Under the pieces are notes generated by a model. That model had not been told where the DNA came from, made no database searches, and was given only the letters and a program-made list of their open reading frames with translations. From Zonotrichia leucophrys gambelii (lineage: Eukaryota > Chordata > Aves > Passeriformes > Passerellidae): a DNA stretch of 64,000 bases. Shown piece after piece: positions 39,801 through 51,800 of the stretch (positions are counted from its first letter, which is position 1; each line of letters starts with the position of its first letter). The position numbers were made by a program, and so were the translations under genes. The stretch is from NCBI RefSeq assembly GCF_028769735.1, contig NC_088186.1, positions 6,355,001-6,419,000 of the forward strand, written 5' to 3'.

Positions 39801-42800
39801 TGTCCTGAACCTGCAAAGGAAAGATTCAACCTAAATAGGTTTTTTAAAATAATAGTTAACATTATTGGACTTTTGGCATCCCATGATTACAACAAAAATT
39901 ATTTTGTAATACATGCATTTGTTATATACCCTAAACCCCTCTGTGTCTTTCACCAGCTTTCAAATTGTCTTCACTTTGTGTTGTCCTACAGAACCAAATC
40001 TGAATGAAAATACCAAGATAACCCAAACATGGCTTGAAAGTCAGTTTTCCATATAGAATTCTAACTGTAAAAGGCAAATATATTAATACTCTGCACCATC
40101 CAGTTTGTGCCTTTTAAAATTCATACCTAAAACCATGAGCCTTGCTTATACTGCAAGGGGTTGGGAGATGAAAGGAGTTTTCTCATTAATTTAGTATATA
40201 TATGTATATTTTTATATATACATATATATGTATATAAAATATACATATATATGTATATTTTTGTATATATCTATTTTTTAATCTCTATATATGTATTTAT
40301 ATATGCATACATTCAGTGCATACTCAATTAAAAAATCAAAATCAAACCACACACATCCATTTAATTCCCCGTGTTCTGAGGAAGCAGAACTAACTCTGTC
40401 CCACACAGGTTGGGATCCTCTGTGCCAGGGCTGTGTCCTGCCCATGGATTGGGCATAATTATAATTATAATAATGTTATTGAGTTTGAGTTTCCAGAGAA
40501 TTTCCAGAGGAGCCGCAGAGATGCTCCAAGGGCTGGAGCCGGGCTGGGACACCTGGGGGTGCTCACCTGGACAAGAGAAGGCTCCAGGGAGAGCTCAGAA
40601 TCCCTTGCAGGGGCTGAGGGGGCTCCAGGAGAGCTGGAGAGGGACTGGGGACCAGGATGGAGGGACAGGACACAGGGAATGGCTCCCACTGGATCCCTGG
40701 AAGTGCTCAGCAGCATCCAAAGGGGTTCTGCTCCTGCTCTCAGTGATGCTGATATCAGGGATTTGGGTGCTGCTCCTCAAAAAGCTGAATCCTCCTCCTC
40801 CTCTTTGCTCAGGCAATGAGGTGGGTTCTGTGGGGAACAGGGACTAAAAGATGATTTGGCAGCATTTGCTGCAAATGGGCAAATTCAGGCGTAGACACAG
40901 CAGATTGTAACCTTCAGTGGCACAGTAAATCTTTCTAGTGTACAGCAAGCCACATGTGCTTAGTTTTAAAAGCATCTATTTCTTGAATGCTGGAGAAGAG
41001 CCCAAATTGTGTAGCAAATAAAAATAAATTCTGGAAATTGGAAAATAAAATAGGCAGAATGGGGACACGACTGAGGATGCAGAGTTCCTTTGCCATGAGA
41101 GGTTAAATGGTTTTTATATGTTCTATAAATTCTGAGGAGGAAGGGTTAAATAAAAATGAAGGAATATATAATATAAAGTTTCACTTTGTTTGATATGAGT
41201 CATTCCTGGGGTTTATATTAATTTTCTTTGATCTTGTTGAAGGAATCTAATTCAGTGTTTGTTACTTTGTATTACAGGCTTTTTTATTTTTCTTTTAAGA
41301 CATATCACTGACTTATTTATGCACGTTTCATATCACAGTATTTTTTTTGTGCTACATTTTCACATCATTCCATACTTTGTGTAGTGTCTTGAAACACCAG
41401 AGAAGCCTGTGATGCAGCCTGAAGATGGTGACAATGACAAGAAGGTGCAGAACAGTCAGTGTTGTGAGAGGGTCAGTCAGGTAGGAGCATTTTGGGACAG
41501 TGCTGTCTTCTCTGCATGCCTTTAAAATGTCTTCATTCTCTTAGAGCATAAAGTATTTTGCAAACAAAACATACTTTTCTTGGTTTCTGATTTTGTTTTC
41601 AACTAAATGTTTTCTTCTGGAAGCTTTTTCCTGTATTTCTGGGCTGGTTTTGCATTCAAGATTGCTTTCATTGTTTTATGTTTGAGTACTCACAGTCACC
41701 CTGAATGGGGGTGACAGAGTCCCTTGAAATTGTGTTCCTTTACATCCACTCAGGTTGATCTCCTGCCTCCATTGCAGGCAGGCCTGGAGTACAAATTGTG
41801 TGAGATTCACTTGCTGTGATTGAGGCAAAAATCCTGTAGGGGTTGAAATGCTTGATAACTTGGTAAATGGTAAACTGCATTTTATACAAGCAGGAATCTG
41901 CTGGCCTCTCAATCTAATCAATGTGAGATAAAGCATCATGCAATCATAAAATAACTCAGGTTGCAAACTGGTTTGTAATGTTGAAGAAGGATGATATTTT
42001 CCTCTATGAAATCTGTAATTTCTCTGTTTACCAGGTATGCCTTCAAGTATCTTTGGATTTTCCATGTGAGGTGGATAAACAGGTAAGTGATGTATTCTAA
42101 AACTCTTTTGGCTCTTGTTGCTGATGGGAATTGTGCCCAGATGGGCCCAGATTGAGTTCTCATGTCATTGCTGCAGATTTTGATTGTTTAATTGGGGTTT
42201 GAATGGCTGTGGAGATCCCAGGTAGAAATCCCTTGGAATTTATATAACACATCCATGCTGTTTTATACAGAAAGTTGGCAGCTTGTGAATGCTTCCAAGT
42301 TTTGTCCTGTCCCAGCCATCAGGGCTTGAATCTGGAGATCCCAGGACAGAATCTGTACTGTAAATACAAATTATTCAAAGCTGAGCTAATAAAATTGTTA
42401 GCTGCAGTCTGCAGGCAACATTCCAGAAGTTTCATACCTCTTGTTAGATAAAGACCTTCAGGGAAATCTTCTCACTCCTTACTAAACAACTGATCCCTAT
42501 GAATTAATCATATGAAATAGATGGTAATTAGTTTTTCTATTAATAAATAGTCAGCAAAATGTCTGTGGGTGCTTCTTAATGTAGATAAAGAGCATCAGGA
42601 ATTACAGAACCTGATTACAGAAAGATTACAGCCCCGAATTTAATAGAACATTACATACCTGTGTAATAAGACAATGTTTGCAATTTTTTAACAGATAACT
42701 CCATCAGGCTATTCAGAGAGTTTCTGCAAAGACAGACATTATAGGAGCCCAATTAAGCCTCAATTTGAGCATGATACAACTGACAAACACTTGAGAACAG

Positions 42801-45800
42801 GAATGAGTGAACATGAAACAGAAGAGAACTTGCTCACATCTCCTCTAAGAGAAAATAGAACATCTGTGCTGGAATCTACGTGAGTATGAGGGATATGCAC
42901 TGCTTTTGACAGTATTTCTATTTGAGAAGAGAATAAGGTAATTTTGCTAAAGTGAATTTAGATAATGGCACTGTCTAATTTACCTGAGAGATTGGCAAGG
43001 CACCTTCAGAGCCATTTTAGTCTATCATGCAATTAAGTAATTAGGAAACATACTATCAGTAGAAATCCTTAAAAAAAAACCATTCCAAGAAAGAAACTCT
43101 GCAAAGTTACTGATCCATGGAGCTTTAGTGCAGGGACTGATTGTTTCCAGGGTGAGGTCTAACAGAGTCAAAGGGCTTAGTTGACAGTAGCTGCTATTTT
43201 TCTTGAAAAAAACCAAAATATCTGAGAGCACAGGCCAGTGAAGAGTGGTGTGGTGGAAGGGACAATACTGCTGTAAAAACAGAGTGTAAAAGGATCTAAG
43301 GATGGAGGAATTTGAGTTGGTTTTACAGGGATAATTTTGAATGGATGGTGCTGCACATCTGGACAGGGCTTTGCTGCTCTCAGTTTAGGGGCTTGGTGCT
43401 GTTTCCTGCACTTGACTAAGGGGTTATTCCATGTGTAGGACTGGCTGAGCTATGTTCTCAGTTCTTGGGTAACTTTTTATGTAGGAGAAAACACTTGTGG
43501 ACCTAAATCTATCCAAGCCCTACTGGCACCCCTGGAATTCAAGAGTGTATGTGTGTGTGTGTCACACTGGGATTTGATCAATGCCCAGCTGAAATGCTCA
43601 TTTCCATAGGAACTGGGCAATGCCATGCAAGGAAAACCACACACCCTGACTGATTGACCCCAGTTTCATGCTCACACCATTTAATCTCCTGGTTGAGCAC
43701 TGAGTTATAGTTTGCTGTAGATCATTCTCATGTTCCTTTCCTTGTCCTGTAGCTCCTTTTCCTTCTCTAGTTGCTTTCCTGGTCTCTGGACTGACTATGT
43801 GCAGAATTCTGTGACTTTTCAGTGCTGGGAGCAGAATCTCCAGTGGAGTTACACAAGTCAAACCCTGATTTCTGTGTTCACCATGCTGCACTTGGCTGCA
43901 CTCAGGCAATTCTGTACTTTCACATTACTATTTAAAACTCTCCCAACAGGCATAAATTGTCTTAGTTGTCAGAGGAGTAGTTAGTGGTGAATGAGGAGAT
44001 AGTACTCCCTTAGAAATGAAGAGAAAACATTGTTTATTTGTTATCTTTACTTAAAAGTTGGCTAATGAGTAATTCTAGCACCGTCATCTTTACCACTCTA
44101 GTGTGTAATTTTTCCTGTGTTCAAGTATAAATGACCAGGCTGATGGGTGATGAGCCTGTGCTTTGCACAGCTGAATTCTCACTAATGCCATTAGATGCCA
44201 GAGGAAGCCATAAAAAGCCTAGTTAGCTTCTACCATTTCAAATGCTAAATGATACAAATGCAGTTGTTTAAAACTCTGGTTTATATGTTTAATGGCACAA
44301 ACAGCTCTCTGTTGGACACATGAAATTGTCTCTAGAAATTCAGAGCTTGCTTGTGCTTTAAATGCCTCTTATTTGGCTTCAGTTTCTCTTAAAACATTGC
44401 TGTCCATGAGCTGCTAGTTATCCATGGGGCAGTTTGGTGTCTGTAATGAGCTGGTATTTGCAGGCTTTTTGGCTGATTTCTCACTTTTCATCTTCCCTGT
44501 TCCATTAGAAACTCATGGAGGAGGAGATTTGCACACAAAATCAACATCAGGGCTAGGAATTGCAATTTGATGGTCCTTGTGGGTTCTTTCCAACTTGGGC
44601 TAATCTATGATTATATGGTCCAGAGTCTGGTGTGCTGTTGGTATAAATTAACTTTTAAGGTAGAGAGTAAACTTTTTGAAAATCCATTCATATTTCTTAT
44701 ATTTCTGTGTTAAATAGGAGAAAAACCATCATGAGGCAATTTATGATATAATTCATGTTGTGAAAAGGTTCCAAAAACTCTTTTAGTGAGTAATTCATTA
44801 GTGAGTAAAAACAAAACCTCCTGGGAATTTCAGATATGTCACAACACAGCAGAAGGGTTTCTTGGAAGGTATTTTTGTTTGCTTAAATAAAAATCTAAAT
44901 TCATGTCTCTTCTCTCCTCTTTCCTGAGTGTAGCAGACAAGAACAAATGAAAATTGTAAATGAACTGTTAGATCATCTGAACACGACAGAGGAAGAATGT
45001 TCAAGTGAAGATATAGAGAAAAAGGATGAAAAAGATCTTAGGCAAATGATTATTCAACTAAGAGCTCAACTCAAACATTTCAAGCAGGTCACTAAATTCT
45101 TAAAGCAGCGAGCAGAATTGAAATCAGCTTTTGATGGGGAGGAGAAGCTTTATCCAGATGCAGTGCCACAGATTAATAAGGCGAGTCAGTTGTTGAAAGT
45201 GGAATTGAAAGATGCAGCTATGCAAACAATGACTTTAGAGAGTAATGTCATGAGATTCAAACATGAAGGCAAAAAAGGAGCCTCAGAAGAAAAGTCAAAA
45301 TATTCAAGATTAAATGCAGAAGCAGAACATCAGCAAGAAAATGTGTATAAGAAGGGTGAACAGCATGAAAGACTTTCTTTTACTAGAACAAATGAAGTAA
45401 GTTTATTCTCTTTTTTGTACTCAGGGAATGGATGTATAAAAAGGGAAAAATATGTTTCATTTCTAATATTAAATCTTGCTTTTGTATGAGTTTTAATATT
45501 AGGAAAAGAGATGTAAGCCAAATATATTTTAGATAATTGTTCTTAATGTTCAGAGCTTTTCATCTCCTACTTCAGCATGCTTTAGAACGTTAATTAATTG
45601 AATTTCAATTCTCCCTGGGACCACACACTCGTAAATATTACAGCTTTTGGAAAAAGAGAGTCTGTGTTTCTTGTTCATAATGTACACAACTAGAGCACTT
45701 GGAACTGATGAAGTCTAAGTGGCAAAAGTGTTCTAGAAAATTCCAGATATGCATCACATCTGGGAGCAGGCTGTGGAGGGGTCAGTGGGACACTTCCACA

Positions 45801-48800
45801 AACTCAAATCTCAATTTTAGGGTTTTATTAACATCCTCTCATTGTGTCTTGCTTCCTGAGAAGTGTGGCCAGGGGTGCCCTGTGGCACGGGGACAGTTTG
45901 CTGTGTTTGCTGTTCTGGGAGTGCAGGCTGCCTGTGCTGGGGCCAGATGAGTTTTGAAGCCTCCGTCTGCAGGCAGACTGTGATCCCAACCAAAGAGGTG
46001 GGAAAACAGTGTCTGCTAAAGAGTTCTGTGTATTGTTTCAGCAGCAGTGATAGAAGTGAAGTTGAAAACTCTTTGAAGATCTTGGCTCCTGCAGAGCAGA
46101 CAAAGGGGAGCGTTGCTTTTGATTTTGTGCACTGCTAACAGGGAATGTTGTAGCACCTTCTGCAAAGAGTGGTTTCCATAACTTTAGTGATCAAGAGGTT
46201 TCTGAGAGGTAGCAATTAGGAGTGGCTCATTTTTATTCTGGCTTGTTCCTCTTGGGTTCATTTTTCTGAAGGAAGGGGCTTGTAGATGAAGGGATGTTGA
46301 TAAGGCTTTGTTCTGGGCATGAAGTGACAGGACAAGGGGGAATGGCCTGAAGGTGAAGGAGGGCAGGATACTGAGATATTGAAGATGGGATATTAGGAAA
46401 AAATTCTTCCCTTTGAGGGTGTGAGGCCCTGGCACAGGTGCCCAGAGCAGCTGTGGCTGCCCCTGGATCCCTGGCAGTGCCCAAGGCCAGGCTGGATGAG
46501 GCTTGGAGCAGCCTGGGATAGTGAAAGGTGTCCCTGCCATGGGAATGAGGTGACCTTTAAAGTCCCTTCCAACCCAAACCATTCCATGATTTTCTGATTC
46601 TTTCTGCAATTTTTTCTCTTTTTCAAGTTCTTGTTTTCCCTGAGTTTCAGTTTGCTGTTCTTATTCACCATTTTCCAGATTCCTCTCTGGTTTAATCAGT
46701 GGCACCCTCAATGCAGCCCCTGAATGAGTTGCTTTAAAAGCTTTCTTGTTTGGACTAATGCACTGTATCTTTAGCTTTGGAATGGCTTTTATAAATAATT
46801 TGATGTAGCCAGCTGAAGTGGCCTTTGGGTAATCTGGGTGACAAATGTGTCTGTGCCACAGCCCTGAGACAGCTGGAAATGGTTTGGTGTTATTAAAGCA
46901 GCTTAGTTAGCTGGAAGTTCTGGATTTATTTTGCAGCCTGTGAAGGATACTGTTCTCATATATGTACAAAAGGAATTGAGGGTGGCATTTGGAAAATGGA
47001 ACTTGCTTTTTATGATTTTAAATTGTGTAAAGACTGTAATTGCTGAGAAGTGAATGTGGAAAGGTATTTCAGAATGCATTGGGTGGTGAAAGAAATTAGG
47101 GGACTTAACAGCACTGGTGGAGCAAATGAACAGCAAAATTATAAACTAAATCTATCTGAACATGCCATTATTGGTTTTTATTATTATTACACACAATTCC
47201 ATAACTCTCATCAACACATGGCATGCTTTTATCTTTTTGGAGACAGCTCTGGTTTATGCTGTGGGGTTTAAACAAGGAACATTTATTTTATGCTGAGTCT
47301 TCCAAAGGTGAGAGGCTAAAATGTAGTGACTTAAGAAATGCAGCTTCCCCCAACTCCAGTGAGGAAATGTCTGTTACAGCAGGAAATGGGAATCCTTCAG
47401 AAGCAATTTATAGAGTGGATGGGTGAAGAAAATGGTTTTGTTCATAAAGGATTTCTCTGTGGCAGAATAAATGTCCTCTGTGGCTGATGCAAAGTTATGC
47501 TGATTTTCTCAAAGCTGTGGAAGTAGGACATGTTGGGTGGAGACTGAAGGAAGAAAGGAAAATAAGCTTAGGAGTTGTTGAAAAATGAGAAGGATCCTTA
47601 GATTAAAAAAAAAAAAAAGGTTTTAAGGGAAAAAGTTGCTGGTCTGGCAGACATTTATGATATAAGTGACAGTGGGAAGTAGCAGTTAGAGAGGTCAGTT
47701 TGGGTGAGAAACTGTTTTCCTCAGGCAGCCACAAATCCAGAGCTAATTGATACACCTGGTGGGTAAAGCCTTTGGTGGGCACTGCTGGATTTGCTGTCCT
47801 GCTTCAGGAGCTGGAAAGTTCCAGATGCATGAACAGCTGGGACTTAGAGAAAATTGTACCACAGAAATGGGTGTTTTGCCTCTCTGAATGTTTATTTCTC
47901 ATGTAGCCAAGGGTATTGCAATTTTATTTTCAAAACTAATGTGACAGCTGCCTGATTTTACAGGAGAATTTTTATTTTTCCTGGCCTGTTTATACTTCCT
48001 ACACTTGGCTGTTACACACAAATCACTAACTCCCTATTTTCTTCCATCCCTTTTTCAGGCTGACTCTGCTTCCTTGCCCAAGAAATCCAGGCTGCCTGTG
48101 CTTGTGAGATCCTGCAGGGCATTAGGAAATGTCCCCTTGAGCTCCTGGCTGCAGAAATCAGCTCCAGGAGCACAAAATCCTTCCAGGGCACCTCCTGAAG
48201 GTCTGAGAGCCTGTGAAATACAAACCAAACCATTTCAGGCACAGCCTAATGGAGAGTTACTGCATGAGTCTGGAGCTGGAAACCTTCCAGGGGAGCCTGC
48301 ACAGGGAAACACATCAGGGAGAGGTAAAAAAAGAACAAATCTGGTGACTCTGGCCCTGCATGGAGTAGGACCTGGAGTATATTGCAGTATATAAAGATGA
48401 TCTGCATTTACTTTCTCTTACAGCAGAAAGTAAATGCAGATAATCTTTACATACTACAATACTGCTTAACCTTGCAAGTTTCTTGAGTAGACAAATATGT
48501 GTAGACCTTGGAAAAACACCTTTTTCTCTGTTTGCCACTAAGATGTAAACCAGATTTTGGTAGGACAAAAAGTGCTGTGTGCATTTGTAAGGTCTGTAAT
48601 AAATGGCAGAATACAGGGTGCTACATGTGCACACATATATCAATGTTTGGGTAAATTAAAAATTCCCTTAATAAGATGCCAAATTTAATGAAAACTGCCT
48701 GTAATGGAGAAAAGAGAGTATAAAAACCCTGATTTTGTTTATGCTGGATAATTAAACTTTTCCAATATTCCACTGATCAGTCAAGTCAGCTGTGTCTGTT

Positions 48801-51800
48801 CCCACTGTGGCTGGGTTAATTTAAACTCAGTTGTTGACAGAATACTATGATCAGCAAAGTATGACAAATTGTAAGACAGAGCAATGGGTATTAGATGAAG
48901 ATTTGGGTGATAGAAAAATAAAAATAAACTTAGCAGTTAGATTAAAAACTGAGGAGGGGTGTGAAGGATAGGTAAGGGAGGGTAAATATAAAAATAAAAC
49001 TCAGACCAGTTGTGAGTGAGCCACTGTCAGACCCAGAGGCTGCAGAGAGTCTTGTTAAAAATAACATTATTGTGGTGAGGCACAGATATGGTACAATTTG
49101 TTGTAAATACTTTGGGTGATGGGACTGGAGCAATTAATTCAGATTGGTGCAAAACCCATGGAGAATCCTGAAGGGCAGGGCTTTGAATTAGATCCTGAAG
49201 GAGTCAGGAGCTGCAGAGCTGTGATTTCCTTTCCTCTCTGGTTTCTTCCCCTGGGTAACAGCTGTGCTGCACACTTGCTGATTCTGAGACTTGCTGCAGT
49301 GATTGCAGCAGATTGCTTTGTGATCAATGCTCACACTGGAGAAACTTCTAAGCCTTTTCTCTAAGCTGAACATAAAACATTTAAAAATGCACTAGAGATT
49401 GATTTACTGTTCCATTACAAAGGGGACCTACAAATGTTTGTCTTCATTTGTTAGTGGGAGCCTTTGCAATGAATTCTGAGGGGTTGCCCTTATAATTAGT
49501 TCAAGTATTTAAAGATACTCATATTATCAGTAAAGATTTTCCTGTTCCAAACTGTCAGAGAACCAGGTTTGTGTTTATGAGATGTGAGGGTTTTTTTACT
49601 TTTTTTGATTTTATTTATTGATTTGGTTGGTTGGTTTTGATTTGGTTATTTTTAAACTATTCCCACTTATATTTTTTCAGTCTCTTACTGATTTCTCTTT
49701 TACCTTTCCCCACTGTTGTCTCCATTTTCTCTTTTACCTTTCCTCTCCAGTTGTCTCATTGCCCAAACTGGATGATACTGAGACCCAGGTGGAGTTCCAT
49801 GATGTTGATCCAGGTACAGAGGACAAGAAGGAAAATGTGAAGGACAAAAATCAGCAAAACTATCAAGGTACAGCATTTATATGGTACAGAATTAAAAAAA
49901 AAAAAAAAGGAAATTTAAAAGCTTCAGTTTCTTCTGAGTTATACAAAATTGTAAATTGCTTCAGGTAATCATCTCCCTTGCTGTTATTTGTGGATTTTAA
50001 ATCTGGTTTTCTTAGCTGCCATGGATTAATTGCTCCAAGAATCCAAGTTGGTCTTTCAGGGTTGTGCTTTCAGAAGGGCCAGTGGGATTTATGAGTCTGG
50101 TTTCCAGTAAAAATAATGAGTTGTATGCCTGACTCTGATCTCTGTTGCTAATGACCTCACTTCTGAACTCCTCTCTGAATTAAATGTTTGTTACTGCTTC
50201 TCCATCTGGTTCTGAACTATTGGAATGAAGCAACTGAGTGATAGAATTTTGCTTATCTGAATTATTTGAAGGCATTCAAGTAGGCTGAAGCCTAATGGAA
50301 TCATTTAATGAAAATGTAAATAGACTCAGTGCTGTGTGTTCCACGTTTGTGCATCATCCATTAGTCTTTTTGGGAGGGCTTGAGTAACCTGGATAGCCCT
50401 GAAGAGTGCAGAGGATTTGGCCAGTTCTGTAATGCTTTGGTGTGCAGGGTCCTGCTCAGTGCACCCTGTGGGGGTGTGGACACAGGGAGCTCATTAGTTC
50501 TCCTCTTTAATTAGAGGCACTCTCGCATTATAAACCATAGCCAGTGCTCTGATCTGGAATATCTTTGTTAGGATCTGGTTTTATTTTCTCTGTTTGTTAC
50601 CTGGAGTGATGCATGGAGTCAGGGTTTCAGAGTTTACTTCACCTGGTGTTGGGGATTTTTGCCATCTGTGTTACTGCAGCAGAAGTTCATGAATGCAGTT
50701 TTGCATTCCCTGCTTGTGTCCTCCAGAATCCATACACAGGCATTTTCCTGGAAACACTTCTTTCCTTTGGAATGCCACACAAAATGAGTGCAGAGAACAT
50801 CCTCTAGTCTTGATATCAAATCAGAAATGGTTTGGGTTGGAAGGGACCTTAAATCTCATCCCATTCCCTCCCTGCCATGGCAGGGACACCTCCCACTGTC
50901 CCAGCTGCTCCAAGCCCAACCTGGCCTTGAACATCCCAGGGATGAGGCAGCCACAGCTTCTCTGGGCAGTGCTGATATCCCACAATCACAGCTTCATTTT
51001 ATTCCAGCTTTTATATAATATTTATTTTTATTCTCCTGGTCTTGGGTTTTCATGCAGAGCTGCTCCCCCTGAGTTTTTGTAGTGATTTACAGCTTGAACC
51101 TGGACATTCAAATTCTCCATGGAAACCAATTTGAAAGTATTGCAACCTGTCTGAAAGATCAATGAATTGGCTCCCAAAAGGGAAGTTCTAATTCAAAGTG
51201 ATCTTTTGCAGAACTAATAGAAGGGGAAAATTTAATTTACTGGTAACTAGAAAATAATCATTTTGTTGGCTACTTACACCTACAGCCCTCAACATGCACA
51301 GAACTCTAAACATGGATCATCTGTAGGAATTTATGGCTTTTATTGGGCTGAATCTGAGGTGATTGCATTACTTAGGGATGGCAAAGTCACCTGAGAATGT
51401 GATGTTCATATCAAATGTAAAACCTTTAATACCAAAACCCTTTAGTGGGGTTTGTTTAGAAGACCTTTTAAAAAGAAGTTATTATAGCCTCCTTTTCAAA
51501 TCTGACTATTTTGTTGATAGTCTTTTTAAAATTCCACTGACTTTATGCTCCAATTGATTTTGTATAGATTTTTGAAGTGAGGAGAAGAAGAATATTTAAT
51601 TAGAAGCTTTAGGAGGAACCATGTGAAATCAGAGTCTCCTTTGCCTCATGTTTGAGGTTATAATTTTTTGTGGCTGGAAAGGTCTGGGCTTGATCAGTGC
51701 CTGATTCAGGAGAGCATACAGCAAAAGAAATTTTCAAGCATTTGGGAAGAGAAAGTTGGTTGTATTTTGAGTATTGTTTATTTGAAAGGTAATAAAGGTT

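Larger units (their letters stand above)
37401..41384 (+). other. Intron 18 (4.0 kb)
   Basis: Contains a 17-bp tandem duplication (TGTGGTAATTCAAACAC twice, 38124-38157), an AT-rich palindromic microsatellite and a CR1 fragment (separate entries). Nothing else is recognised. Confidence 0.7.
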
